Below, one piece after another: positions 1 through 7,835 of a stretch of DNA of 18,909 nucleotides. The first letter of the stretch is position 1. Every line of letters starts with the position of its first letter. The translations under genes and the position numbers were made by a program. The notes beneath the pieces are model-generated. The model did not search any database and had not been told where the DNA came from. It worked only from the letters and a program-made list of their open reading frames with translations. The stretch comes from JBQTIU01 sp052387815 (GTDB lineage: Bacteria; Pseudomonadota; Alphaproteobacteria; CACIAM-22H2). Location of the stretch: contig JBQTIU010000094.1 of the NCBI GenBank assembly GCA_052387815.1, positions 1 through 18,909 on the forward strand. The letters are read 5' to 3'.

Positions 1-5
1 GCGCC

Positions 6-2261
6 TCAGCTCGGCCGCGGCGTGAAGCCCTTGGTCAACACGTATTGCGGCGGCCACGGCAGCTCGTAGCGCTGCTCGTAGGCGGCGTGCCGCGTCCAAT
101 AGGGATCGTAGAGATGGGCGCGGGCGAGCACGCACAGATCGGCGCGGCCCGCCGCCAGGATCGAGTTCACGTCGGCGTAGGAGGCGATGTTGCCGACCGT
201 CATGGTCGGGATCTGGGCCTCGTGGCGCACCCGGTCGGCGAACGGCGTCTGGTAGAGCCGCCCGTAGACCGGCCGCGACTCGGGCACGGTCTGGCCGGTC
301 GAGACGTCGATGATGTCGCAGCCATGCGCCTTGAGCTGGCGGGCGACCGCGACCGCGTCGTCGGCCTCGAAGCCGCCGGGCACCCAGTCGGTCGCCGAGA
401 TGCGCACCGAGATCGGCTTGGCGGCGGGCCAGGCGGCGCGCACGGCGTCGAACACCTCCAAGGGAAAGCGCAGGCGGTTGGTGAGCGACCCGCCATAGGC
501 GTCGGTGCGCCGGTTGGTGAGCGGGGAGAGGAAGCTGGCCAGGAGATAGCCGTGCGCGAAATGGAGCTCGAGCATGTCGAACCCCGCCTCCTCCGCCATC
601 TTGGCGGCGCGCACGAAGTCGTCCCGCACCTCGTCCATGTGGCGGCGATCCATTTCGGTCGGCACTTGCGAGCGCTCGAGGTAGGGGATGGGCGAGGCGG
701 CGATGAGCGGCCAGTTGCCCTCGGGCAGGGGCTCGTCGATCCCCTCCCACAACCGCCGGGTCGAGCCCTTGCGGCCGGCATGGGCGAGCTGGAGGCCGAT
801 CTTGGCGAAGCTGTTGGCGTGCACGAAGTCGACGATGCGCTTCCACGCCCCGACGTGCTCGCTCTTGTACATGCCGGTGCAGCCCGGGCTGATCCGGCCC
901 GCGCGGCTGACATCGGTCATCTCGGTCATGATCAGCCCGACCCCGCCCATCGCCCGCGTGCCCAAATGGACGAGGTGCCAATCGTTGGGCGTGCCGTCCG
1001 CGGCCGAGTACTGGCACATCGGCGAGCACACGATGCGATTGGCCAGCCAGAGGTCGCGCAGGCGGAAGGGCGTGAACATCGGCGGTGGCGGCGGCTCGGA
1101 GGGCACGTTGAGCCCCGACTGGTTGGCCGCCTTCTCGGCGAACCAGCGATCGACGCGAGCCGTGAAGGCGGGATCGCGCCCCCGCAGGTTCTGGTGCGTG
1201 ATGCGCAGCGAGCGGGTCAGCATCGAGAAGGCGAACTGGGTGGGCTCGAGCCGCCCGAAATAGCGCTCGGTCTCCTCGAACCATTGCAGGCTCACCCGGG
1301 CGGCGCGCTGGACGCTTTCGACCGGCGCCCGGCGCTCCCGCTCGTAGGCGCCGAGCGCCTCCTCGACCTTGGGGAACTCCTGGAGCGTGCGCGCCAGCGC
1401 GATCGAGTCCTCCATGGCGAGCTTGGTCCCCGAGCCGATCGAGAAATGCGCGGTGTGCACGGCATCGCCGATCAGCACGATGTTGCGGCGGTGCCAGCGC
1501 TTGTTGCGGATGGTCGGGAAGCTGCGCCACAGCGAGCGGTTCTTGATCAGCCGGTGGCCGTCGAGCTCGGGCGCGAACAGCGCCTCGCAAAAGGCGATGG
1601 TCTCGTCCTCGCTCGCCCGCTCGAGGCCGGCGCGCTTCCAGGTCGCTTCGGTGCATTCGACGATGAAGGTCGAGTGGCCGCGGTCGTACTGGTAGGCGTG
1701 GACCCGCCACAGGCCGTGCCCGTCCTCCTTGAAGAAGAAGGTGAAGGCCGGGAACGGCCGCGTCGAGCCCAGCCACACGAACTTGTTGCGCCGCCACTCG
1801 ATCTCGGGCTCGAAATGCTCGGCGTAGGCGGCGCGCACGAACGAGTTGGCGCCGTCGGCGGCGAGCACGAGATCGGCGCCGAGATAGGGCGTCAACTCGG
1901 CGACCTCCTTCTCGAACTCGAGCTTGACGCCGAGGCCGCGCGCGCGCTCCTGAAGGCTATGGAGCAGCACCTGGCGCGACAGGCCGCTGAACCCGTGCCC
2001 GGTCGAGGTGACGACCTCGCCGCGGTAGTGGATGTCGATGTCGTCCCAATGGGCGAAGTTGCGCCGGATCTCATCGTAGGTCTCGGGATCGGCGTCCCCG
2101 AAATGCGCCAGGGTGGCGTCGGAAAACACCACCCCGAACCCGAACGTGTCATCCGGCCGGTTGCGCTCGATCACCGTGATGTCGTGCGCCGGGTCCGCCT
2201 TCTTCATCAGGATGGCGAAGTAAAGACCCGCCGGCCCGCCGCCGATGCTGACGATTTGCAA
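6..2261 (-). CDS. FAD monooxygenase / Old Yellow Enzyme fusion (salicylyl-CoA 5-hydroxylase or aminobenzoyl-CoA monooxygenase/reductase type)
   Basis: A two-domain flavoenzyme of about 751 aa. The N-terminal half is a class A FAD monooxygenase. It has the dinucleotide motif IGGGPAGLYFA within the first 15 residues and the second FAD motif GDAVHTAHFSIGSG near 265-278. After a proline-rich linker (five prolines near 390-394), an Old Yellow Enzyme TIM barrel begins (FRLRDLWLANRIVCSPMCQY), with HAGRKGS, HFAHGYLLASFLSP, TDAYGGS and a C-terminal phosphate-binding region (ADLCVLARAHLYDP). This architecture is known from 2-aminobenzoyl-CoA monooxygenase/reductase and from proteins named bifunctional salicylyl-CoA 5-hydroxylase/oxidoreductase, which act on aromatic acyl-CoA thioesters in the cytoplasm. 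The start chosen is TTG at 2261, because GAAGGGAG (2269-2276) sits 7 nt upstream and homologues begin right at the FAD motif; a TTG 24 nt further upstream is also open. It lies 66 nt after the tauE-like gene on the same strand and may be co-transcribed. Substrate is not resolved: no CoA ligase is in the window. Confidence 0.88.
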   Translation of the reverse strand: MQIVSIGGGPAGLYFAILMKKADPAHDITVIERNRPDDTFGFGVVFSDATLAHFGDADPETYDEIRRNFAHWDDIDIHYRGEVVTSTGHGFSGLSRQVLLHSLQERARGLGVKLEFEKEVAELTPYLGADLVLAADGANSFVRAAYAEHFEPEIEWRRNKFVWLGSTRPFPAFTFFFKEDGHGLWRVHAYQYDRGHSTFIVECTEATWKRAGLERASEDETIAFCEALFAPELDGHRLIKNRSLWRSFPTIRNKRWHRRNIVLIGDAVHTAHFSIGSGTKLAMEDSIALARTLQEFPKVEEALGAYERERRAPVESVQRAARVSLQWFEETERYFGRLEPTQFAFSMLTRSLRITHQNLRGRDPAFTARVDRWFAEKAANQSGLNVPSEPPPPPMFTPFRLRDLWLANRIVCSPMCQYSAADGTPNDWHLVHLGTRAMGGVGLIMTEMTDVSRAGRISPGCTGMYKSEHVGAWKRIVDFVHANSFAKIGLQLAHAGRKGSTRRLWEGIDEPLPEGNWPLIAASPIPYLERSQVPTEMDRRHMDEVRDDFVRAAKMAEEAGFDMLELHFAHGYLLASFLSPLTNRRTDAYGGSLTNRLRFPLEVFDAVRAAWPAAKPISVRISATDWVPGGFEADDAVAVARQLKAHGCDIIDVSTGQTVPESRPVYGRLYQTPFADRVRHEAQIPTMTVGNIASYADVNSILAAGRADLCVLARAHLYDPYWTRHAAYEQRYELPWPPQYVLTKGFTPRPS

Positions 2262-2327
2262 GCCCGAACTCCCTTCGCGGCACAAAATAGACCGAGGGCC
2301 CGGGCCGCGGCAACCGGACCCTGGCGC

Positions 2328-3083
2328 CTAAAGCACGCCTGCGAGGCCGTCCCAGGCGAGCTTGACTCCGGCCACCAACAAGAGGCCGTGCGCGAGGCCA
2401 TAGAAGCTCCGCTCGTCGACCCGGCGGTGCAGCCGGATGCCGAGCCCCATCCCGGCCACCGCCACCGGCAGGAGCACGAGCGAGGTCGTGAGGTTCTCGG
2501 GCGTGAACTGGCCGAGCCACCAGTACGGCACGATCTTGAGGGCGTTGACGGTGGCGAAGAAGACGACCGTGGTGCCGACGAACACCGTCTTGTCGAGGCG
2601 CTGGGGCAACAGGTAGACGGAGATCGGCGGGCCGCCGGAGTTGGCGACGAAGCTGGTGAGCCCCGAGAGCGCCGACCACAACCCGCCCCGCAGCCACGAC
2701 CGCCCGGCCGGCGGCCGGTTCATGTACGGCCGGCGCCAATAATTGAGCGAAAAGCCAAGGGCGATGACGCCGACCAGCAGCCGGATCCACGCCTCGTCGA
2801 GATGCCGGAAGGCGAGATAGCCGAGCGCCAGGCCGACCAGCGCGCCGGGCATCATGATCGCCAGGTTGGGCCGGTCCCAGATGCCGCGGTAGACCCGCAG
2901 GCCCATGACGTCCATCGCGCACAGCAGGGGCAGCATGATGGCCGCCGCCTGGGGCACCGGGACGGCGAGCGCCATCATCGGCACGCCCAGCGACCCGAGG
3001 CCGGCGCCGAACCCGCCCTTGGCCACGCCGACCAACAGGAAGGCGGGGATGGCGAGCGCGTAGAAGTAGGGATCGCCGATCAT
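2328..3083 (-). CDS. TauE/SafE family (sulfite exporter-like) membrane permease
   Basis: An integral membrane protein of 251 aa, the usual length for the TauE/SafE (DUF81) family. It opens with a hydrophobic helix followed by the glycine-rich stretch VGVAKGGFGAGLGSLGVPMM, and a second copy of the family pattern appears at mid-protein (SGLTSFVANSGGPPISVYLL). The duplicated motif, about eight hydrophobic segments and short polar loops are typical of the family, whose members export sulfite or sulfoacetate or carry other small anions. The frame stays open further upstream, but homologues start at the MIGDP-like position, so ATG at 3083 is preferred; no good Shine-Dalgarno is seen there. The fused flavoenzyme follows 66 nt downstream on the same strand. 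The substrate cannot be told from sequence. Confidence 0.85.
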   Translation of the reverse strand: MIGDPYFYALAIPAFLLVGVAKGGFGAGLGSLGVPMMALAVPVPQAAAIMLPLLCAMDVMGLRVYRGIWDRPNLAIMMPGALVGLALGYLAFRHLDEAWIRLLVGVIALGFSLNYWRRPYMNRPPAGRSWLRGGLWSALSGLTSFVANSGGPPISVYLLPQRLDKTVFVGTTVVFFATVNALKIVPYWWLGQFTPENLTTSLVLLPVAVAGMGLGIRLHRRVDERSFYGLAHGLLLVAGVKLAWDGLAGVL

Positions 3084-3153
3084 CGGGGGGACGGCCGGGG
3101 GGAACGGACAAAGAACGCGGTTGTGCGCGGGCCGAACGGCGCGCGGCCGGCCT

Positions 3154-3183
3154 TGTATAGCGGCATTCGCCGCGCCGGAACAA
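3154..3183 (-). promoter_or_regulatory. Candidate sigma70-like promoter for the tauE-like gene
   Basis: On the minus strand TTGTTC (3183-3178) is followed after 18 nt by TATACA (3159-3154). Transcription would start near 3147 and give a leader of about 64 nt before the ATG at 3083. It is the best -35/-10 pair in an otherwise featureless GC-rich stretch (3084-3270). The call rests on motif matching only. Confidence 0.35.
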
Positions 3184-3274
3184 CGATGTCGGTGGGACAA
3201 GGGCACGCGGGGGCGCCGGGAGATGCGAACCCACGTACCCCCGAGGTGAATATTTCTTGGCCGCCGAGAAATGC

Positions 3275-3300
3275 GAAACCCTCCCGCGAGGGAGGGTTTC
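3275..3300 (-). terminator. Terminal hairpin of tracrRNA
   Basis: A perfect inverted repeat: 11-bp arms GAAACCCTCCC/GGGAGGGTTTC around a 4-nt loop. On the minus strand it is followed by GCATTTCTC, a weak T-tract. Its place at the end of the tracrRNA supports an intrinsic-type terminator. The same hairpin could also stop transcription arriving on the plus strand. Confidence 0.65.
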
Positions 3301-3360
3301 GGGGCGGTGATTGCGTTCTCAGGGGCGCCCAGCCCGCACGGATAAACGCTTACGTTTTGC

Positions 3361-3393
3361 CTGCGATAAGCGGTCGTTCCGAGGTTTGCTACA
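3361..3393 (-). other. tracrRNA anti-repeat
   Basis: The plus strand here matches the reverse complement of 7838-7870 at 29 of 33 positions. The 23 bases at 3371-3393 differ at one position only. This places the anti-repeat and the lone repeat as inverted copies flanking cas9-cas1-cas2. The mismatched bases at 3366, 3368 and 3369 would form the internal bulge usual in II-C repeat:anti-repeat duplexes. Confidence 0.9.
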
Positions 3394-3399
3394 GGCGCG

Positions 3400-3428
3400 A
3401 ATATAGGCTTAGATGGCTTCGGTTGCAA
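3400..3428 (-). promoter_or_regulatory. tracrRNA promoter, sigma70-like
   Basis: On the minus strand TTGCAA (3428-3423) and TATATT (3405-3400) are separated by exactly 17 nt. The start site predicted about 7 nt after the -10 box falls on 3393, the first base of the anti-repeat. The promoter therefore lies inside the 56-nt gap between the anti-repeat and the cas9 start codon. Confidence 0.7.
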
Positions 3429-3449
3429 TAGCCTTGGGGGGAATCGCCA

Positions 3450-6400
3450 ATGGCGCGCATTCTCGGTCTCGACATCGGCACCACGTCCGTCGGCTCGGCG
3501 CTGATCGACCATGACGCCATCAAGGAAACCAGTCGCATTCTTCACGTGGGCGCGCGGATATTTCCCGAGGGCGTGACGGAGAAGGACCGCGAACCGCGCA
3601 ACAAGGCGCGACGGACCGCTCGGCTGGTGCGCCGCCAGTTGCGGCGACGACGCATCCGCCGGCGCGAATTGGGCGCCGCCCTCGCCGAAGCCGGGCTCCT
3701 TCCTCGGTTCGCCTCCGCGGACTGGGACCGGGCGATGGCCGCCGATCCCTACGACCTGCGCAGCCGTGGCGTCGCTGAAGCCTTGCAGCCGTGGGAGGTG
3801 GGCCGCGCCCTCTACCACCTTGCCAAACGCCGGGGCTTTGCCAGTTCGCGGGTGCGCGAGGAGCGCGATGAGGCCAAGCGCAAGGATGAGGCCAAGCGCA
3901 AGGAGGAAGGCGTCGTCATCGAGGATATCAAGAACCTGCGGGAGAAAGTGGCTGGGCGGACCCTCGGCGCCTACCTCGCCGAGCAGAAGAAGCGGCGCGG
4001 TCGATACCTCGGGCGCGACATGGTCGAGTCGGAGTTCGCAGCGCTATGGGTCGCGCAGTCCAGCTTCCATCCCGGTCTGCTGACGGCCGACCTGCGCGCG
4101 CACCTCGAGCCCATAATGTTCCACCAGCGGCCGACCTTCTGGCGGCTCAAGACGCTCGGCGAATGCCGGTTCGATCCGGGCGCCCCGCTCTGCCCCAAGG
4201 GGTCGTGGCTGGGCCAACAATTCGTGATGCTTGAACAGCTCAACAAGCTGCGGCTCGCCGGCGGCAACGCGCGGCCGCTCGATGCCGAGGAACGAGACGT
4301 TGTCCTTTCTCTCATGCAGCGCCAACGGTCGGTGAGCTTCGGCGGGATTCGCAAGGCCCTCAAGCCGCTGTGGCGCAAGAGGGAGTTTCCCACCGACGCC
4401 AGGTTCAATCTCGAGGCGTCGGAAAAGGAGCTGCGCGGCAACGCGGTCGAGGCGAAGCTGCGCGACGTATTCGGGGGCGACTGGGAGGCAAACCCGGCGC
4501 GCGGCCGCATCCGGCAGGAAATCCACGAACGCTTGTTCCAAGCGAATTACCGCAAGGTCGGCGACAAGCGGGTCGAGATCCGGCCGCAAGCGGTTGCGGT
4601 TGCGAAACGGACGGCGGCCGCCGCGGAGATGGCGCGCGACTGGGGCATCGCGCCCGAGCAGGCGGCGGCTCTGGCGGCGCTCGATCTGCCTTCGGGCTGG
4701 CTCCGGTGGTCGGGTTCGGCGGTCGAAAAGCTGCTGGTGGAGATGGAAAAGGGCGTCGGCGTGGGCGATCTCACGCAGTCGCCGGGGTGGGAGGACTGGC
4801 GGAATCGGGAGTTTCCGAAAAGGATCGCGCCGACGGGTGAATTGCATGACCGGCTGCCCTCGCACCCCCGACGCATGCCCGAGCTCCGCAATCCGACCGT
4901 CCATCGCGCGCTCAACGAGGTGCGCAAGGTCGTGAACAACCTGATCGCGGTCCATGGCAAGCCCGATCTCATCCGCATCGAGCTGGCGCGCGACCTGAAG
5001 CTGTCGCCGCGGCGCAAGGCCGAGGTCGAGAAGCGCCAGCGCGACCGCGAGACCCTGGGCAAGCGCGCCGCGAAGGACCTGCAAGACAACGGCTTCGCCG
5101 AGCCATCGCGCGACGACATCGAAAAATGGCTCCTTTGGAAGGAGTGCAACGAAACCTGCCCTTATACCGGACACAAGATCAACTTCGATGCGCTGTTTCG
5201 TAAGGGTGAGTTTCAGGTCGAGCACATCTTTCCGCGCTCGCGCTCGCTCGACAACTCGTTCGGCAACAAGACGCTGTGCGAAGCCAATCTCAACCGCGAA
5301 AAGGGCAACCGCACCCCCTTCGAGTTCTTCGGCGGCGATCCCGAGAAGTGGGCCGAGGTCAAGCTGCGTCTCCGGAGCATCGGTTTGCCCGAGCCGAAAA
5401 CCCGGCGGTTTGTCAAGGAACAGTTCGACGCGGCCGGCAGCGATGAGTTCGCCGAGCGCCAGTTGGCCGACACTGCCTACATCGCGCGCGAGGCGCGCGA
5501 CTTCCTCAAGCGCCTCTATCCCGATGTCGCCGGCGGCGTCCAGCAGGTCGAAACCTGCAACGGTCGGGTGACGGCGCAGCTACGGCGCCATTGGGGTCTC
5601 GAAACCATCCTGTCGCCAGAGGGCGGCATCAAGAATCGCGCCGACCATCGCCACCATGCCATCGACGCGCTGGCCGTCGCGCTCACCTCTCGCGCCTTCG
5701 TAAAGCGGCTCAGCGACCATTATGCCCGCGAGGCGAGGGCGCCGAAAGAGCTGTTCCCGCTGCCGTGGCCGACCTTGCGGGCCGATGCCGAGCGGACGGT
5801 TCAGTCCATCGTCGTGTCGCACCGCGCCCGCCGCCGGGTTTCGGGTCCGCTGCACGGCCAGACGGCCTACGGCGACACCGGCCAGGACGAGGTCAGCAAC
5901 GGCGTCACTTATCGTCTGTTCGTCACCCGCAAGCCGCTGCGCGGCATCACCGCATCGGAGATCAAGGACATCCGGGACGACACGATCCGGGAGTTGGTCA
6001 CGAAGGCGTTTCGGGCGCAGGGCGGCGACGCGAGGAAGGCGTTTCCGCCCTATCCGACTCTGGTCGCGAAGGATACTGGGGAGATTCGCGAAATCCGCAA
6101 GGTCCGCGTCCTGGTCAAGCAGCAGATGCCGCTCATGGTCCGGTTGCGACCCGGGGGCAAAGCGTATGCCGATCCCGGCGCCAACCACCACATGGCGATC
6201 TTCGACATGGGCAACGGCAGAGCCCGCCACGAGATCGTCAGCCGCTTCGAGGCAACCCGTCGCCTGAAGGCCGGCGAGCCGGTCGTTCGCCGCGCGTCGG
6301 CGGAGGGTGGGCGTTTCGTCATGAGTCTGTCGGCCGGCGAAATGCTGAAATTTCCCGGCGAGGACGGCCGGCCCCGGTATAGGGTGGTGACCAGCGTTTG

Positions 6401-6542
6401 GGCGAATGGCCAAGTCGTGCTTCGGGAGCATACCGAAGCCGGCGGCACGGTATGGAAGCCCAATCCCACGAGTTTTCTCGCCATAGGCGCTCGCAAGGTC
6501 GCGGTCGACCCGATCGGTCGGGTGCGGCCGGGGCATGATTAA
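3450..6542 (+). CDS. cas9: CRISPR-associated endonuclease Cas9, type II-C
   Basis: An RNA-guided DNA endonuclease of 1030 aa, in the compact II-C size class. All catalytic parts are present: RuvC-I GLDIGTTSVGS with Asp8; an arginine-rich bridge helix at about 49-73; RuvC-II RIELARDLK with Glu511; an HNH domain with His592 in VEHIFPRS plus Asn606 and Asn615; and RuvC-III DHRHHAIDALAV with His736 and Asp739. The C-terminal 200 or so residues should recognise the PAM; the PAM cannot be read from sequence. ATG at 3450 is preceded by the G-rich ribosome site GGGGGGA (3436-3442). The stop overlaps the cas1 start by 8 nt. An 18-bp perfect tandem duplication (3867-3902) doubles the residues DEAKRK at 140-151 in the recognition lobe. 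No catalytic residue is missing, so the protein should be an active nuclease if supplied with guides. Confidence 0.97.
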   Translation: MARILGLDIGTTSVGSALIDHDAIKETSRILHVGARIFPEGVTEKDREPRNKARRTARLVRRQLRRRRIRRRELGAALAEAGLLPRFASADWDRAMAADPYDLRSRGVAEALQPWEVGRALYHLAKRRGFASSRVREERDEAKRKDEAKRKEEGVVIEDIKNLREKVAGRTLGAYLAEQKKRRGRYLGRDMVESEFAALWVAQSSFHPGLLTADLRAHLEPIMFHQRPTFWRLKTLGECRFDPGAPLCPKGSWLGQQFVMLEQLNKLRLAGGNARPLDAEERDVVLSLMQRQRSVSFGGIRKALKPLWRKREFPTDARFNLEASEKELRGNAVEAKLRDVFGGDWEANPARGRIRQEIHERLFQANYRKVGDKRVEIRPQAVAVAKRTAAAAEMARDWGIAPEQAAALAALDLPSGWLRWSGSAVEKLLVEMEKGVGVGDLTQSPGWEDWRNREFPKRIAPTGELHDRLPSHPRRMPELRNPTVHRALNEVRKVVNNLIAVHGKPDLIRIELARDLKLSPRRKAEVEKRQRDRETLGKRAAKDLQDNGFAEPSRDDIEKWLLWKECNETCPYTGHKINFDALFRKGEFQVEHIFPRSRSLDNSFGNKTLCEANLNREKGNRTPFEFFGGDPEKWAEVKLRLRSIGLPEPKTRRFVKEQFDAAGSDEFAERQLADTAYIAREARDFLKRLYPDVAGGVQQVETCNGRVTAQLRRHWGLETILSPEGGIKNRADHRHHAIDALAVALTSRAFVKRLSDHYAREARAPKELFPLPWPTLRADAERTVQSIVVSHRARRRVSGPLHGQTAYGDTGQDEVSNGVTYRLFVTRKPLRGITASEIKDIRDDTIRELVTKAFRAQGGDARKAFPPYPTLVAKDTGEIREIRKVRVLVKQQMPLMVRLRPGGKAYADPGANHHMAIFDMGNGRARHEIVSRFEATRRLKAGEPVVRRASAEGGRFVMSLSAGEMLKFPGEDGRPRYRVVTSVWANGQVVLREHTEAGGTVWKPNPTSFLAIGARKVAVDPIGRVRPGHD

Positions 6543-7461
6543 GCGCATCGTCGAAATCTCCTCCGGCCCGACCCGGTTGTCGATCGCCAACCGCCAACTG
6601 GTCATCGAGCGCGAGGATCGCGACAAGGCGACGATACCCTGCGAGGACGTCGGCGTGCTGCTGGTCCACCATCCGGCGGTGAGCTACACCCACGGCGTTT
6701 TCACGACGCTGCTCGACTGCGGCGCGGCGGTCGTCGTGTGCGGGGCCGACCACCACCCGGCCGGCTTGCTGCTCCCGGTCAGCGCCAATGCCGTCCAGAG
6801 CGAGCGCTACCGCGCCCAGATCGACGCTTCGGCGCCGTTGAGGAAGCGGCTGTGGCGGTCCCTCGTCGGCGCCAAGCTGCGGCAGCAGGCGGCGGTGCTC
6901 GACGCCGCCACCGGCGCCGAGGCGGGGATCGGAGCGATGGCGGCGCGCGTGCGCTCGGGCGACCCCGACAATCTGGAGGCGCAGGCGGCGCAGCGGTATT
7001 GGCCGCGGCTCCTGGGCGCCTCGTTCCGTCGCGAGCGCGGCGGCCCGCCGCCCAACAATCTCTTGAATTACGGTTACATGGCGCTGCGGGCGGCGACCGC
7101 GCGGTCGCTTTGCACCGCCGGCCTCTTGCCAACGCTCGGTATCCATCACCACAACCGCTACAACGCCTTTTGTCTCGCCGACGATGTGATGGAACCTTAT
7201 CGACCGTTCATCGACTTCAAGGTCCATGGGCTGGTTCGCGATGGCCCGGCGAGCGCCGACATCGACCGCCCGGCGAAACAGGCCTTGCTCGGCGCCTTCA
7301 ACGATATCGTCAAGGTCGGCGACCAGCGCACCCCGCTCCTGCTCGCCCTCTACGCGACCGCTTCGTCGCTGAACGAGGCGTTTGCCAGCGGCGAGCCTCG
7401 CCTCGCCCTGCCCGACGGCCTTCCGGCCGGGCCGCCCGATGACGACGCCCCCGCCGCTTAG
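6535..7461 (+). CDS. cas1: CRISPR-associated endonuclease/integrase Cas1, type II
   Basis: The 308-aa integrase subunit that, with Cas2, inserts new spacers at CRISPR repeats. It starts MIKRIVEIS like other type II Cas1 proteins. The N-terminal beta domain (about 1-85) is followed by the helical catalytic domain. Glu148 (NLEAQAAQRYW), the histidine cluster 204-206 in GIHHHNRYNAFCLADD and Asp216/217 match the conserved metal-binding triad, and MEPYRPFID follows as in the family. The ATG overlaps the end of cas9 by 8 nt, and the gene overlaps cas2 by 23 nt, so the three are probably translated as one unit. No cas4 or csn2 is present, which fits subtype II-C. Confidence 0.96.
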   Translation: MIKRIVEISSGPTRLSIANRQLVIEREDRDKATIPCEDVGVLLVHHPAVSYTHGVFTTLLDCGAAVVVCGADHHPAGLLLPVSANAVQSERYRAQIDASAPLRKRLWRSLVGAKLRQQAAVLDAATGAEAGIGAMAARVRSGDPDNLEAQAAQRYWPRLLGASFRRERGGPPPNNLLNYGYMALRAATARSLCTAGLLPTLGIHHHNRYNAFCLADDVMEPYRPFIDFKVHGLVRDGPASADIDRPAKQALLGAFNDIVKVGDQRTPLLLALYATASSLNEAFASGEPRLALPDGLPAGPPDDDAPAA

Positions 7462-7786
7462 GCCCTTCGGATGGCGCACGATGTGGGTTCTCGCGCTGTT
7501 CGACCTGCCAACCGAAACGAAGCAACTGCGTCGCGCCTATGCGCGATTTCGCAAGGACTTGCTGGACGACGGGTTCACGATGATGCAGTATTCGGTCTAT
7601 CAGCGCCATTGCGCGAGCCCCGAGAATGCCGAGGTCCACATCCAGCGCATGGGGACGGTTCTGCCGGCGGAGGGCGAGGTCCGCTTCCTGGTCATCACCG
7701 ACAACCAGTTCGGCCGGATCCTCACCTTCCGCGGAAAAAAGCGCCAGCCCAAACCGAGTTCGCCCGCGCAGCTCGAATTTTTCTGA
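7439..7786 (+). CDS. cas2: CRISPR-associated protein Cas2, type II
   Basis: A 115-aa Cas2 with the ferredoxin-like fold pattern MWVLALFDLPTET. The Asp in this first strand is the conserved acidic residue. It continues into RRAYARFRKDLLDDGFTMMQYSVYQR and the later strand EVRFLVITDNQFGRI. ATG at 7439 (MTTPPPLRPFGWRTMWV) lies within the end of cas1, as in related II-C operons; the inner ATG at 7481 is possible, but would lose a segment often seen in type II Cas2 proteins. It forms the Cas1-Cas2 integrase for spacer acquisition. Only 49 nt separate its stop from the lone CRISPR repeat. Confidence 0.94.
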   Translation: MTTPPPLRPFGWRTMWVLALFDLPTETKQLRRAYARFRKDLLDDGFTMMQYSVYQRHCASPENAEVHIQRMGTVLPAEGEVRFLVITDNQFGRILTFRGKKRQPKPSSPAQLEFF

Positions 7787-7835
7787 GCTACGCGGGCGAC
7801 TCTTCCAAGCCCTTCAACCGGTTAGCGCAAGGGCA

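Larger units (their letters stand above)
3270..3393 (-). ncRNA. tracrRNA of the type II-C CRISPR-Cas9 system
   Basis: Read on the minus strand, the RNA begins TGTAGCAAACCTCGGAACG, the anti-repeat, which is complementary to the lone CRISPR repeat at 7836-7871. It continues through a short hairpin (3344-3357, AAACG/CGTTT arms) and a GC-rich hairpin region containing GTGCGGGCTGGGCGCCCC (about 3319-3337). It ends in a perfect 11-bp stem at 3275-3300 followed by GCATTT. The order anti-repeat, small stem, GTGCGGGCT-type stem, terminal hairpin resembles the Parvibaculum lavamentivorans tracrRNA as I recall it. It is divergent from cas9 and would pair with pre-crRNA for RNase III processing and Cas9 loading. 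A promoter ends 6 nt upstream of its proposed 5' end. The exact 3' end is uncertain. Confidence 0.88.

Noticed and set aside
3386..3415. A plus-strand promoter for cas9 in the leader (TTGCTA or TTCCGA with TATAGG).
   Set aside because: Spacing is 10 or 18-19 nt with poor hexamers, and the same AT-rich bases are better explained as the tracrRNA -10 box. A cas9 promoter must exist, but I cannot place it.
45..3431. A 1128-codon open frame on the plus strand across the flavoenzyme and permease genes.
   Set aside because: It is antisense to two clear protein families, rich in Arg, Ala, Gly and His with no domain, and is the usual result of very high GC content.
7739..7786. A possible degenerate second repeat at the 3' end of cas2 on the minus strand (GAGCTGCGCGGGCG and CTCGGTTTGGG).
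   Set aside because: It lies in the coding sequence of cas2, the matches are scattered, and the conserved TTTGCTACACT end is missing.
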